A DNA stretch of 64,000 bases, taken from NCBI GenBank assembly GCA_964016885.1, contig OZ024740.1, positions 8,328,450 to 8,392,449 of the forward strand. Reading direction: 5' to 3'. The notes below the pieces were generated by a model. The model saw only the letters and a program-made list of their open reading frames with translations, searched no databases and was not told the origin of the DNA. Source of the stretch: Eledone cirrhosa. Taxonomy: Eukaryota > Mollusca > Cephalopoda > Octopoda > Eledonidae. Positions 26,546 through 38,496 of this stretch are shown piece after piece. The translations under genes were made by a program, and so were the position numbers. Each line of letters opens with the position of its first letter. Position 1 is the stretch's first letter.

Positions 26546-26821
26546 TCAATTTCGATTGGTATATCAGTTTCTATTGGTATGTCAGTTTCGAGTGGTATGT
26601 CAGTTTCTATTGGTATATCAGTTTCGATTGATATATCAGTTTCGATTAGTATGTCAGTTTCTACTGGTATGTCAGTTTCGATTAGTATATCAGTTTCTAA
26701 TGGTATGTCAGTTTCTATTGGTATATCAGATTCGATTGGTATATCACTTTCGATTAGTATGTCAGTTTCTATTGGTATGTCAGTTTCGATTGCTTTTTCA
26801 GTTCCGATTGGTATGTAAGTT

Positions 26822-29125
26822 TTGATTGGTATGTCAGTTTCGATTGGTATATCAGTTTCGATTGGGATGTCAGTTTCGATTAGTATATCAGTTTCTATTG
26901 GTATGTCAGTTTCGATTGGTATATCACTTTCGATTTGTATATCAGTTTCTATTGCTATATCAGTTTCTATTGGTATGTCAGTTTCAATTGGTATGAACGT
27001 TTCGATTGGTATATCAGTTTCGATTGGTATGTCAGTTTCGATTGGTATATCATTTTCGATTGGTATGTCAATTTCAATTAGTTTGTCAGTTTCTATTGGT
27101 ATATCAGTTTCGATTGGTATGTCAGTTTCGATTAGTATATCAGTTTCTATATGTATGTCAGTTTCTATTGTTATATCAGTTTCGATTGGTATATCAGTTT
27201 CGATTAATATATCAGTTTCGATTACTATGTCAGTTTCTACTAGTATGTCAGTTTCGATTAGTATATCAGTTTCTATTGGTATGTCAGTTTCGATTGGTAT
27301 GTCAGTTTCTATTGGTATGTCAGTTTCGATTGGTATGTCAGTTTCTATTGGTATGTCAATTTCGATTGGTATATAAGTTTAGATTAGTATGTCAGTTTCT
27401 ATTGGTATATCAGTTTCGATTGGTATATTAGTTTCGACTAGTATATCAGTTTCTATAGGTATGTTAGTTTCTATTAGTATATCAGTTTCGACTGGTATAT
27501 CAGTTTCGATTAGAATGTCAGTTTCGATTGTTATGTCAGTTTCGATTCGTATATCAGTTCCGATTGGTATGTCAGTTTCTATTGGTATGTCAGTTTCGAT
27601 TGGTATATCAGTTTCGATTTGTATATCAGTTCCTATTGGTATGTCAGTTTCTATTGGTATGTCAGTTTCGATTTGTATATCAGTTCCGATTGGTATATCA
27701 GTTTCTATTGGTATGTCTGTTTCAATTGGTATGTAAGTTTCGATTGTCATATCAGGTTCTATTGGTATGTCAGTTTCAATTGGTATATCAGTTTCGATTG
27801 GTATGTCATTTTCAATTAGTATATCAGTTTCTATTGGTATGTCAGTTTCTATTGGTATATCACGTCCGATTGGTATGTCAATTTCGATTGGTATATCAGT
27901 TTCTATTGGTATGTCAGTTTCGATTGGTATGTCAGTTTCTATTGGTATATCAGTTTCGATTGATATATCAGTTTCGATTAGTATATCAGTTTCTACTGGT
28001 ATGTCAGTTTCGATTAGTATATCAGTTTCTATTGGTATGTCAGTTTCGATTGGTATATCAGTTTCGATTCGTATATCAGTTCCTATTGCTATATCAGTTT
28101 CTATTGGTATGTCAGTTTCAATTGGTATGTAAGTTTCGATTGGTTTATCAGTTTCGATTGGTATGTCAGTTTCTATTGGTATATCAGTTTCTATTGGTAT
28201 GTCAGTTTCGATTGATATATCAGTTTCGAATAGTATGTCAGTTTCTACTGGTATGTCAGTTTCGATTAGTATATCAGTTTCTATTGGTATGTCAGTTTCG
28301 ATTGGTATATCAGTTTCGATTTGTATATCAGTTCCTATTGCTATATCAGTTTCTATTGGTATGTCAGTTTCAATTGGTATGTAAGTTTCGATTGTCATAT
28401 CAGTTTCTATAGGTATGTCAATTTCTATTGGTATATCTGTTTCTATTTGTATATCAATTTCTATTGTTATATCAGTTTCGATTGATATATCAGTTTCGAT
28501 TAGTATGTCAGTTTCTACTGGTATGTCAGTTTCGATTAGTATATCAGTTTCTATTCGTATGTCAGTTTCTATTGGTATATCAGTTTCGATTGGTATATCA
28601 GTTTCGATTGGTATATCAGTTTCGATTGGTATATCAGTTTCGGTTGGTATGTCAGTTTCAATTGGTATATCAGTTTCTATTGGTATGTCAGTTTTGATTG
28701 GTATATCAGTTTCGATTGGTATGTCAGTTTCGATTGGTATGTCAGTTTCGATTGGTATATCAGTTCGGATTGGTATGTCAGTTTCGATTGGTATGTCAGT
28801 TTCGATTGGTATATCAGTTTCGATTGGTATGTCAGTTTCGATTGGTATGTCAATTTCGATTGGTATATCAGTTTCTATTGGTATGTCAGTTTCGAGTGGT
28901 ATGTCAGTTTCTATTGGTATATCAGTTTCGATTGATATATCAGTTTCGATTAGTATGTCAGTTTCTACTGGTATGTCAGTTTCGATTAGTATATCAGTTT
29001 CTAATGGTATGTCAGTTTCTATTGGTATATCAGATTCGATTGGTATATCACTTTCGATTAGTATGTCAGTTTCTATTGGTATGTCAGTTTCGATTGCTTT
29101 TTCAGTTCCGATTGGTATGTAAGTT
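26822..29125 (+). repeat. Higher-order unit type Y, first trimer, 2304 bp
   Basis: Marked by TATCAATTTCTATTG near 28453, where other units have TATCAGTTTC. The same mark appears 6912 bp later near 35365. Confidence 0.8.
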
Positions 29126-31429
29126 TTGATTGGTATGTCAGTTTCGATTGGTATATCAGTTTCGATTGGGATATCAGTTTCGATTAGTATATCAGTTTCT
29201 ATTGGTATGTCAGTTTCGATTGGTATATCACTTTCGATTTGTATATCAGTTTCTATTGCTATATCAGTTTCTATTGGTATGTCAGTTTCAATTGGTATGA
29301 ACGTTTCGATTGGTATATCAGTTTCGATTGGTATGTCAGTTTCGATTGGTATATCATTTTCGATTGGTATGTCAATTTCAATTAGTTTGTCAGTTTCTAT
29401 TGGTATATCAGTTTCGATTGGTATGTCAGTTTCGATTAGTATATCAGTTTCTATATGTATGTCAGTTTCTATTGTTATATCAGTTTCGATTGGTATATCA
29501 GTTTCGATTAATATATCAGTTTCGATTACTATGTCAGTTTCTACTAGTATGTCAGTTTCGATTAGTATATCAGTTTCTATTGGTATGTCAGTTTCGATTG
29601 GTATGTCAGTTTCTATTGGTATGTCAGTTTCGATTGGTATGTCAGTTTCTATTGGTATGTCAATTTCGATTGGTATATAAGTTTAGATTAGTATGTCAGT
29701 TTCTATTGGTATATCAGTTTCGATTGGTATATTAGTTTCGACTAGTATATCAGTTTCTATAGGTATGTTAGTTTCTATTAGTATATCAGTTTCGACTGGT
29801 ATATCAGTTTCGATTAGAATGTCAGTTTCGATTGTTATGTCAGTTTCGATTCGTATATCAGTTCCGATTGGTATGTCAGTTTCTATTGGTATGTCAGTTT
29901 CGATTGGTATATCAGTTTCGATTTGTATATCAGTTCCTATTGGTATGTCAGTTTCTATTGGTATGTCAGTTTCGATTTGTATATCAGTTCCAATTGGTAT
30001 ATCAGTTTCTATTGGTATGTCAGTTTCAATTGGTATGTAAGTTTCGATTGTCATATCAGGTTCTATTGGTATGTCAGTTTCAATTGGTATATCAGTTTCG
30101 ATTGGTATGTCATTTTCAATTAGTATATCAGTTTCTATTGGTATGTCAGTTTCTATTGGTATATCACGTCCGATTGGTATGTCAATTTCGATTGGTATAT
30201 CAGTTTCTATTGGTATGTCAGTTTCGATTGGTATGTCAGTTTCTATTGGTATATCAGTTTCGATTGATATATCAGTTTCGATTAGTATATCAGTTTCTAC
30301 TGGTATGTCAGTTTCGATTAGTATATCAGTTTCTATTGGTATGTCAGTTTCGATTGGTATATCAGTTTCGATTCGTATATCAGTTCCTATTGCTATATCA
30401 GTTTCTATTGGTATGTCAGTTTCAATTGGTATGTAAGTTTCGATTGGTTTATCAGTTTCGATTGGTATGTCAGTTTCTATTGGTATATCAGTTTCTATTG
30501 GTATGTCAGTTTCGATTGATATATCAGTTTCGAATAGTATGTCAGTTTCTACTGGTATGTCAGTTTCGATTAGTATATCAGTTTCTATTGGTATGTCAGT
30601 TTCGATTGGTATATCAGTTTCGATTTGTATATCAGTTCCTATTGCTATATCAGTTTCTATTGGTATGTCAGTTTCAATTGGTATGTAAGTTTCGATTGTC
30701 ATATCAGTTTCTATAGGTATGTCAATTTCTATTGGTATATCTGTTTCTATTTGTATATCAGTTTCTATTGTTATATCAGTTTCGATTGATATATCAGTTT
30801 CGATTAGTATGTCAGTTTCTACTGGTATGTCAGTTTCGATTAGTATATCAGTTTCTATTCGTATGTCAGTTTCTATTGGTATATCAGTTTCGATTGGTAT
30901 ATCAGTTTCGATTGGTATATCAGTTTCGATTGGTATATCAGTTTCGGTTGGTATGTCAGTTTCAATTGGTATATCAGTTTCTATTGGTATGTCAGTTTTG
31001 ATTGGTATATCAGTTTCGATTGGTATGTCAGTTTCGATTGGTATGTCAGTTTCGATTGGTATATCAGTTCGGATTGGTATGTCAGTTTCGATTGGTATGT
31101 CAGTTTCGATTGGTATATCAGTTTCGATTGGTATGTCAGTTTCGATTGGTATGTCAATTTCGATTGGTATATCAGTTTCTATTGGTATGTCAGTTTCGAG
31201 TGGTATGTCAGTTTCTATTGGTATATCAGTTTCGATTGATATATCAGTTTCGATTAGTATGTCAGTTTCTACTGGTATGTCAGTTTCGATTAGTATATCA
31301 GTTTCTAATGGTATGTCAGTTTCTATTGGTATATCAGATTCGATTGGTATATCACTTTCGATTAGTATGTCAGTTTCTATTGGTATGTCAGTTTCGATTG
31401 CTTTTTCAGTTCCGATTGGTATGTAAGTT
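29126..31429 (+). repeat. Higher-order unit type Z, first trimer, 2304 bp
   Basis: Marked by CAGTTCCAATTGG near 29986 (CAGTTCCGATTGG elsewhere), which recurs 6912 bp later near 36898. It also has its own variant GGGATATCAG near 29168. Confidence 0.8.
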
Positions 31430-33733
31430 TTGATTGGTATGTCAGTTTCGATTGGTATATCAGTTTCGATTGGGATGTCAGTTTCGATTAGTATATCAGT
31501 TTCTATTGGTATGTCAGTTTCGATTGGTATATCACTTTCGATTTGTATATCAGTTTCTATTGCTATATCAGTTTCTATTGGTATGTCAGTTTCAATTGGT
31601 ATGAACGTTTCGATTGGTATATCAGTTTCGATTGGTATGTCAGTTTCGATTGGTATATCATTTTCGATTGGTATGTCAATTTCAATTAGTTTGTCAGTTT
31701 CTATTGGTATATCAGTTTCGATTGGTATGTCAGTTTCGATTAGTATATCAGTTTCTATATGTATGTCAGTTTCTATTGTTATATCAGTTTCGATTGGTAT
31801 ATCAGTTTCGATTAATATATCAGTTTCGATTACTATGTCAGTTTCTACTAGTATGTCAGTTTCGATTAGTATATCAGTTTCTATTGGTATGTCAGTTTCG
31901 ATTGGTATGTCAGTTTCTATTGGTATGTCAGTTTCGATTGGTATGTCAGTTTCTATTGGTATGTCAATTTCGATTGGTATATAAGTTTAGATTAGTATGT
32001 CAGTTTCTATTGGTATATCAGTTTCGATTGGTATATTAGTTTCGACTAGTATATCAGTTTCTATAGGTATGTTAGTTTCTATTAGTATATCAGTTTCGAC
32101 TGGTATATCAGTTTCGATTAGAATGTCAGTTTCGATTGTTATGTCAGTTTCGATTCGTATATCAGTTCCGATTGGTATGTCAGTTTCTATTGGTATGTCA
32201 GTTTCGATTGGTATATCAGTTTCGATTTGTATATCAGTTCCTATTGGTATGTCAGTTTCTATTGGTATGTCAGTTTCGATTTGTATATCAGTTCCGATTG
32301 GTATATCAGTTTCTATTGGTATGTCTGTTTCAATTGGTATGTAAGTTTCGATTGTCATATCAGGTTCTATTGGTATGTCAGTTTCAATTGGTATATCAGT
32401 TTCGATTGGTATGTCATTTTCAATTAGTATATCAGTTTCTATTGGTATGTAAGTTTCTATTGGTATATCACGTCCGATTGGTATGTCAATTTCGATTGGT
32501 ATATCAGTTTCTATTGGTATGTCAGTTTCGATTGGTATGTCAGTTTCTATTGGTATATCAGTTTCGATTGATATATCAGTTTCGATTAGTATATCAGTTT
32601 CTACTGGTATGTCAGTTTCGATTAGTATATCAGTTTCTATTGGTATGTCAGTTTCGATTGGTATATCAGTTTCGATTCGTATATCAGTTCCTATTGCTAT
32701 ATCAGTTTCTATTGGTATGTCAGTTTCAATTGGTATGTAAGTTTCGATTGGTTTATCAGTTTCGATTGGTATGTCAGTTTCTATTGGTATATCAGTTTCT
32801 ATTGGTATGTCAGTTTCGATTGATATATCAGTTTCGAATAGTATGTCAGTTTCTACTGGTATGTCAGTTTCGATTAGTATATCAGTTTCTATTGGTATGT
32901 CAGTTTCGATTGGTATATCAGTTTCGATTTGTATATCAGTTCCTATTGCTATATCAGTTTCTATTAGTATGTCAGTTTCAATTGGTATGTAAGTTTCGAT
33001 TGTCATATCAGTTTCTATAGGTATGTCAATTTCTATTGGTATATCTGTTTCTATTTGTATATCAGTTTCTATTGTTATATCAGTTTCGATTGATATATCA
33101 GTTTCGATTAGTATGTCAGTTTCTACTGGTATGTCAGTTTCGATTAGTATATCAGTTTCTATTCGTATGTCAGTTTCTATTGGTATATCAGTTTCGATTG
33201 GTATATCAGTTTCGATTGGTATATCAGTTTCGATTGGTATATCAGTTTCGGTTGGTATGTCAGTTTCAATTGGTATATCAGTTTCTATTGGTATGTCAGT
33301 TTTGATTGGTATATCAGTTTCGATTGGTATGTCAGTTTCGATTGGTATGTCAGTTTCGATTGGTATATCAGTTCGGATTGGTATGTCAGTTTCGATTGGT
33401 ATGTCAGTTTCGATTGGTATATCAGTTTCGATTGGTATGTCAGTTTCGATTGGTATGTCAATTTCGATTGGTATATCAGTTTCTATTGGTATGTCAGTTT
33501 CGAGTGGTATGTCAGTTTCTATTGGTATATCAGTTTCGATTGATATATCAGTTTCGATTAGTATGTCAGTTTCTACTGGTATGTCAGTTTCGATTAGTAT
33601 ATCAGTTTCTAATGGTATGTCAGTTTCTATTGGTATATCAGATTCGATTGGTATATCACTTTCGATTAGTATGTCAGTTTCTATTGGTATGTCAGTTTCG
33701 ATTGCTTTTTCAGTTCCGATTGGTATGTAAGTT
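31430..33733 (+). repeat. Higher-order unit type X, second trimer, 2304 bp
   Basis: Carries the type X marks (TAA at 32450-32452; ATTAGTATG near 32963) and the uninterrupted version of the LINE-fragment insertion site at 33452-33460. Confidence 0.82.
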
Positions 33734-36037
33734 TTGATTGGTATGTCAGTTTCGATTGGTATATCAGTTTCGATTGGGATGTCAGTTTCGATTAGTATAT
33801 CAGTTTCTATTGGTATGTCAGTTTCGATTGGTATATCACTTTCGATTTGTATATCAGTTTCTATTGCTATATCAGTTTCTATTGGTATGTCAGTTTCAAT
33901 TGGTATGAACGTTTCGATTGGTATATCAGTTTCGATTGGTATGTCAGTTTCGATTGGTATATCATTTTCGATTGGTATGTCAATTTCAATTAGTTTGTCA
34001 GTTTCTATTGGTATATCAGTTTCGATTGGTATGTCAGTTTCGATTAGTATATCAGTTTCTATATGTATGTCAGTTTCTATTGTTATATCAGTTTCGATTG
34101 GTATATCAGTTTCGATTAATATATCAGTTTCGATTACTATGTCAGTTTCTACTAGTATGTCAGTTTCGATTAGTATATCAGTTTCTATTGGTATGTCAGT
34201 TTCGATTGGTATGTCAGTTTCTATTGGTATGTCAGTTTCGATTGGTATGTCAGTTTCTATTGGTATGTCAATTTCGATTGGTATATAAGTTTAGATTAGT
34301 ATGTCAGTTTCTATTGGTATATCAGTTTCGATTGGTATATTAGTTTCGACTAGTATATCAGTTTCTATAGGTATGTTAGTTTCTATTAGTATATCAGTTT
34401 CGACTGGTATATCAGTTTCGATTAGAATGTCAGTTTCGATTGTTATGTCAGTTTCGATTCGTATATCAGTTCCGATTGGTATGTCAGTTTCTATTGGTAT
34501 GTCAGTTTCGATTGGTATATCAGTTTCGATTTGTATATCAGTTCCTATTGGTATGTCAGTTTCTATTGGTATGTCAGTTTCGATTTGTATATCAGTTCCG
34601 ATTGGTATATCAGTTTCTATTGGTATGTCTGTTTCAATTGGTATGTAAGTTTCGATTGTCATATCAGGTTCTATTGGTATGTCAGTTTCAATTGGTATAT
34701 CAGTTTCGATTGGTATGTCATTTTCAATTAGTATATCAGTTTCTATTGGTATGTCAGTTTCTATTGGTATATCACGTCCGATTGGTATGTCAATTTCGAT
34801 TGGTATATCAGTTTCTATTGGTATGTCAGTTTCGATTGGTATGTCAGTTTCTATTGGTATATCAGTTTCGATTGATATATCAGTTTCGATTAGTATATCA
34901 GTTTCTACTGGTATGTCAGTTTCGATTAGTATATCAGTTTCTATTGGTATGTCAGTTTCGATTGGTATATCAGTTTCGATTCGTATATCAGTTCCTATTG
35001 CTATATCAGTTTCTATTGGTATGTCAGTTTCAATTGGTATGTAAGTTTCGATTGGTTTATCAGTTTCGATTGGTATGTCAGTTTCTATTGGTATATCAGT
35101 TTCTATTGGTATGTCAGTTTCGATTGATATATCAGTTTCGAATAGTATGTCAGTTTCTACTGGTATGTCAGTTTCGATTAGTATATCAGTTTCTATTGGT
35201 ATGTCAGTTTCGATTGGTATATCAGTTTCGATTTGTATATCAGTTCCTATTGCTATATCAGTTTCTATTGGTATGTCAGTTTCAATTGGTATGTAAGTTT
35301 CGATTGTCATATCAGTTTCTATAGGTATGTCAATTTCTATTGGTATATCTGTTTCTATTTGTATATCAATTTCTATTGTTATATCAGTTTCGATTGATAT
35401 ATCAGTTTCGATTAGTATGTCAGTTTCTACTGGTATGTCAGTTTCGATTAGTATATCAGTTTCTATTCGTATGTCAGTTTCTATTGGTATATCAGTTTCG
35501 ATTGGTATATCAGTTTCGATTGGTATATCAGTTTCGATTGGTATATCAGTTTCGGTTGGTATGTCAGTTTCAATTGGTATATCAGTTTCTATTGGTATGT
35601 CAGTTTTGATTGGTATATCAGTTTCGATTGGTATGTCAGTTTCGATTGGTATGTCAGTTTCGATTGGTATATCAGTTCGGATTGGTATGTCAGTTTCGAT
35701 TGGTATGTCAGTTTCGATTGGTATATCAGTTTCGATTGGTATGTCAGTTTCGATTGGTATGTCAATTTCGATTGGTATATCAGTTTCTATTGGTATGTCA
35801 GTTTCGAGTGGTATGTCAGTTTCTATTGGTATATCAGTTTCGATTGATATATCAGTTTCGATTAGTATGTCAGTTTCTACTGGTATGTCAGTTTCGATTA
35901 GTATATCAGTTTCTAATGGTATGTCAGTTTCTATTGGTATATCAGATTCGATTGGTATATCACTTTCGATTAGTATGTCAGTTTCTATTGGTATGTCAGT
36001 TTCGATTGCTTTTTCAGTTCCGATTGGTATGTAAGTT
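33734..36037 (+). repeat. Higher-order unit type Y, second trimer, 2304 bp
   Basis: Carries the type Y mark TATCAATTTCTATTG near 35365, 6912 bp after the first. Confidence 0.8.
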
Positions 36038-37717
36038 TTGATTGGTATGTCAGTTTCGATTGGTATATCAGTTTCGATTGGGATGTCAGTTTCGATTAGT
36101 ATATCAGTTTCTATTGGTATGTCAGTTTCGATTGGTATATCACTTTCGATTTGTATATCAGTTTCTATTGCTATATCAGTTTCTATTGGTATGTCAGTTT
36201 CAATTGGTATGAACGTTTCGATTGGTATATCAGTTTCGATTGGTATGTCAGTTTCGATTGGTATATCATTTTCGATTGGTATGTCAATTTCAATTAGTTT
36301 GTCAGTTTCTATTGGTATATCAGTTTCGATTGGTATGTCAGTTTCGATTAGTATATCAGTTTCTATATGTATGTCAGTTTCTATTGTTATATCAGTTTCG
36401 ATTGGTATATCAGTTTCGATTAATATATCAGTTTCGATTACTATGTCAGTTTCTACTAGTATGTCAGTTTCGATTAGTATATCAGTTTCTATTTGTATGT
36501 CAGTTTCGATTGGTATGTCAGTTTCTATTGGTATGTCAGTTTCGATTGGTATGTCAGTTTCTATTGGTATGTCAATTTCGATTGGTATATAAGTTTAGAT
36601 TAGTATGTCAGTTTCTATTGGTATATCAGTTTCGATTGGTATATTAGTTTCGACTAGTATATCAGTTTCTATAGGTATGTTAGTTTCTATTAGTATATCA
36701 GTTTCGACTGGTATATCAGTTTCGATTAGAATGTCAGTTTCGATTGTTATGTCAGTTTCGATTCGTATATCAGTTCCGATTGGTATGTCAGTTTCTATTG
36801 GTATGTCAGTTTCGATTGGTATATCAGTTTCGATTTGTATATCAGTTCCTATTGCTATGTCAGTTTCTATTGGTATGTCAGTTTCGATTTGTATATCAGT
36901 TCCAATTGGTATATCAGTTTCTATTGGTATGTCAGTTTCAATTGGTATGTAAGTTTCGATTGTCATATCAGGTTCTATTGGTATGTCAGTTTCAATTGGT
37001 ATATCAGTTTCGATTGGTATGTCATTTTCAATTAGTATATCAGTTTCTATTGGTATGTCAGTTTCTATTGGTATATCACGTCCGATTGGTATGTCAATTT
37101 CGATTGGTATATCAGTTTCTATTGGTATGTCAGTTTCGATTGGTATGTCAGTTTCTATTGGTATATCAGTTTCGATTGATATATCAGTTTCGATTAGTAT
37201 ATCAGTTTCTACTGGTATGTCAGTTTCGATTAGTATATCAGTTTCTATTGGTATGTCAGTTTCGATTGGTATATCAGTTTCGATTCGTATATTAGTTCCT
37301 ATTGCTATATCAGTTTCTATTGGTATGTCAGTTTCAACTGGTATGTAAGTTTCGATTGGTTTATCAGTTTCGATTGGTATGTCAGTTTCTATTGGTATAT
37401 CAGTTTCTATTGGTATGTCAGTTTCGAGTGGTATGTCAGTTTCTATTGGTATGTCAGTTTAAATTGGTATGTAAGTTTCGATTGTCATATCAGTTTCTAT
37501 AGGTATGTCAATTTCTATCGGTATATCAGTTTCTATTGTTATATCAGTTTCGATTGATATATCAGTTTCGATTAGTATGTCAGTTTCTACTGGTATGTCA
37601 GTTTCGATTAGTATATTAGTTTCTATTGGTATGTCAGTTTCTATTGGTATATCAGTTTCGATTGGTATATCAGTTTCGATTGGTATATCAGTTTCGATTG
37701 GTATATCAGTTTCGGTT
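36038..37717 (+). repeat. Higher-order unit type Z, second trimer, truncated by LINE
   Basis: Carries the type Z mark near 36898. Close to the LINE it becomes irregular: sequence between about 37420 and 37500 is shortened and contains CAGTTTAAATTGG, and the unit stops after CAGTTTCGGTT at 37717. Confidence 0.8.
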
Positions 37718-37758
37718 TTTCTGGGATGGCTGTTCCCTTCGGTATAAAGTAACGTTCA

Positions 37759-38139
37759 AATTTTTCTCGATTCTTCTCTCCATTCGAACCCATTTATTCA
37801 ATCACTTCTATGTCCTAATTTCACACTATATCATATTTTCACCATTCTATATCATATCTTTTCTCTAAAAATCATATTTTCCCTATCACCGCATTTTCTC
37901 TATCGTAATTTCTTAAACAAAACAAATCTTGTATTTTCGTTTATTGTTAAATTATGCCCAATTTTTTCTCGATTCTTCTCTCCATTCGAACCCATTCATT
38001 CAATCACTACTATGTCCTAATTTCACACTATATCGTATTTTCTCTAAAAATCATATTTTCCCTATCACCGCATTTTCTCTATCGTATTTTCTTAAACAAA
38101 ACAAATCTTGTATTTTCGTTTATTGTTAAATTATGCCCA
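37759..38139 (+). repeat. Two tandem 5' UTR monomers (~202 and ~179 bp)
   Basis: 37759-37960 and 37961-38139 are direct repeats. Both run from TTTTTCTCGATTCTTCTCTC to TTATTGTTAAATTATGCCCA. The second lacks about 22 bp in the middle (the CACCATTCTATATC segment). Tandem 5' monomers in some other LINEs act as repeated promoter units; that role here is inference only. The frames inside are short and AT-rich, and I do not call them genes. Confidence 0.85.
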
Positions 38140-38496
38140 AAATACGGCGATCTTATCTTAAACCTTACATTCTCGCTAACAACCCATCATCCCTCCCTCC
38201 CGCCCCCACGCACCACCATTATTACGTGGACCAATCATAAGTCAGAGGCCCATACTATCGCTTAACTGGTTGCTTTTCGATATGATGGATGGACTACAGA
38301 ATTCTGGAGAGTTGAAGAGAGAAAAATGTGGACGCTCAGCGACAATGCCAAAGATAAAGCCAAATTCACCTCGTGGACGAGAATGCAAGCACTCCTCCTT
38401 GTTTCGGCCCAGGATGGCTAACATAACCCCCCCCCCCCCCCCGCGCCCCACCGCTCCCACCCTCCAAACGCAATCCAAAACTTCAGAGTTGGTACC
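38140..38496 (+). other. LINE 5' untranslated region with 16-C tract
   Basis: Non-satellite sequence upstream of the LINE reading frame. It holds a homopolymer of 16 C at 38427-38442. The coding frame is open from 38422, just after an in-frame TAA at 38419, through this tract to the first Met at 38497; the codons before that Met (FRVGT) also look like the family's usual N-terminus. Short open frames on either strand here show no recognisable similarity. Confidence 0.6.

Larger units (their letters stand above)
24267..26821 (+). repeat. Higher-order unit type X, first trimer, with LINE insertion
   Basis: Marked by TAA in GGTATGTAAG at 25287-25289 and by ATTAGTATG near 25800. Both marks recur in the unit 31430-33733 (at 32450-32452 and near 32963) but not in the units between. 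It is 2555 bp long because of the 251-bp LINE fragment. Confidence 0.82.
19388..37717 (+). repeat. Homogeneous 2304-bp higher-order satellite array
   Basis: The same landmark starts at 19731, 21963, 24267, 26822, 29126, 31430, 33734 and 36038. Spacings are 2232, 2304, 2555 (2304 plus a 251-bp insertion), then 2304 four times. Every satellite spacing is a multiple of 18. The array ends where the LINE-1 copy begins at about 37718. Confidence 0.92.

Noticed and set aside
26528..26818. Proteins starting with a run of Met (also at 6312, 42003 and 58941)
   Set aside because: The Met run is the (GAT)n retroelement tail read through into satellite.
1..37717. CRISPR array
   Set aside because: Repeats are directly adjacent with no spacers, and the flanking elements are eukaryotic retrotransposons.
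222..37747. Hundreds of plus-strand frames coding for GISVSI, VYQFRL or WYISFD repeats, up to 334 codons
   Set aside because: They follow directly from an 18-bp period with no stop codon in the consensus. Overlapping frames are open at once, start and stop at random variants (TATGTAAG, TTTTGATT, ATTAGTATG), and carry no other protein sequence.
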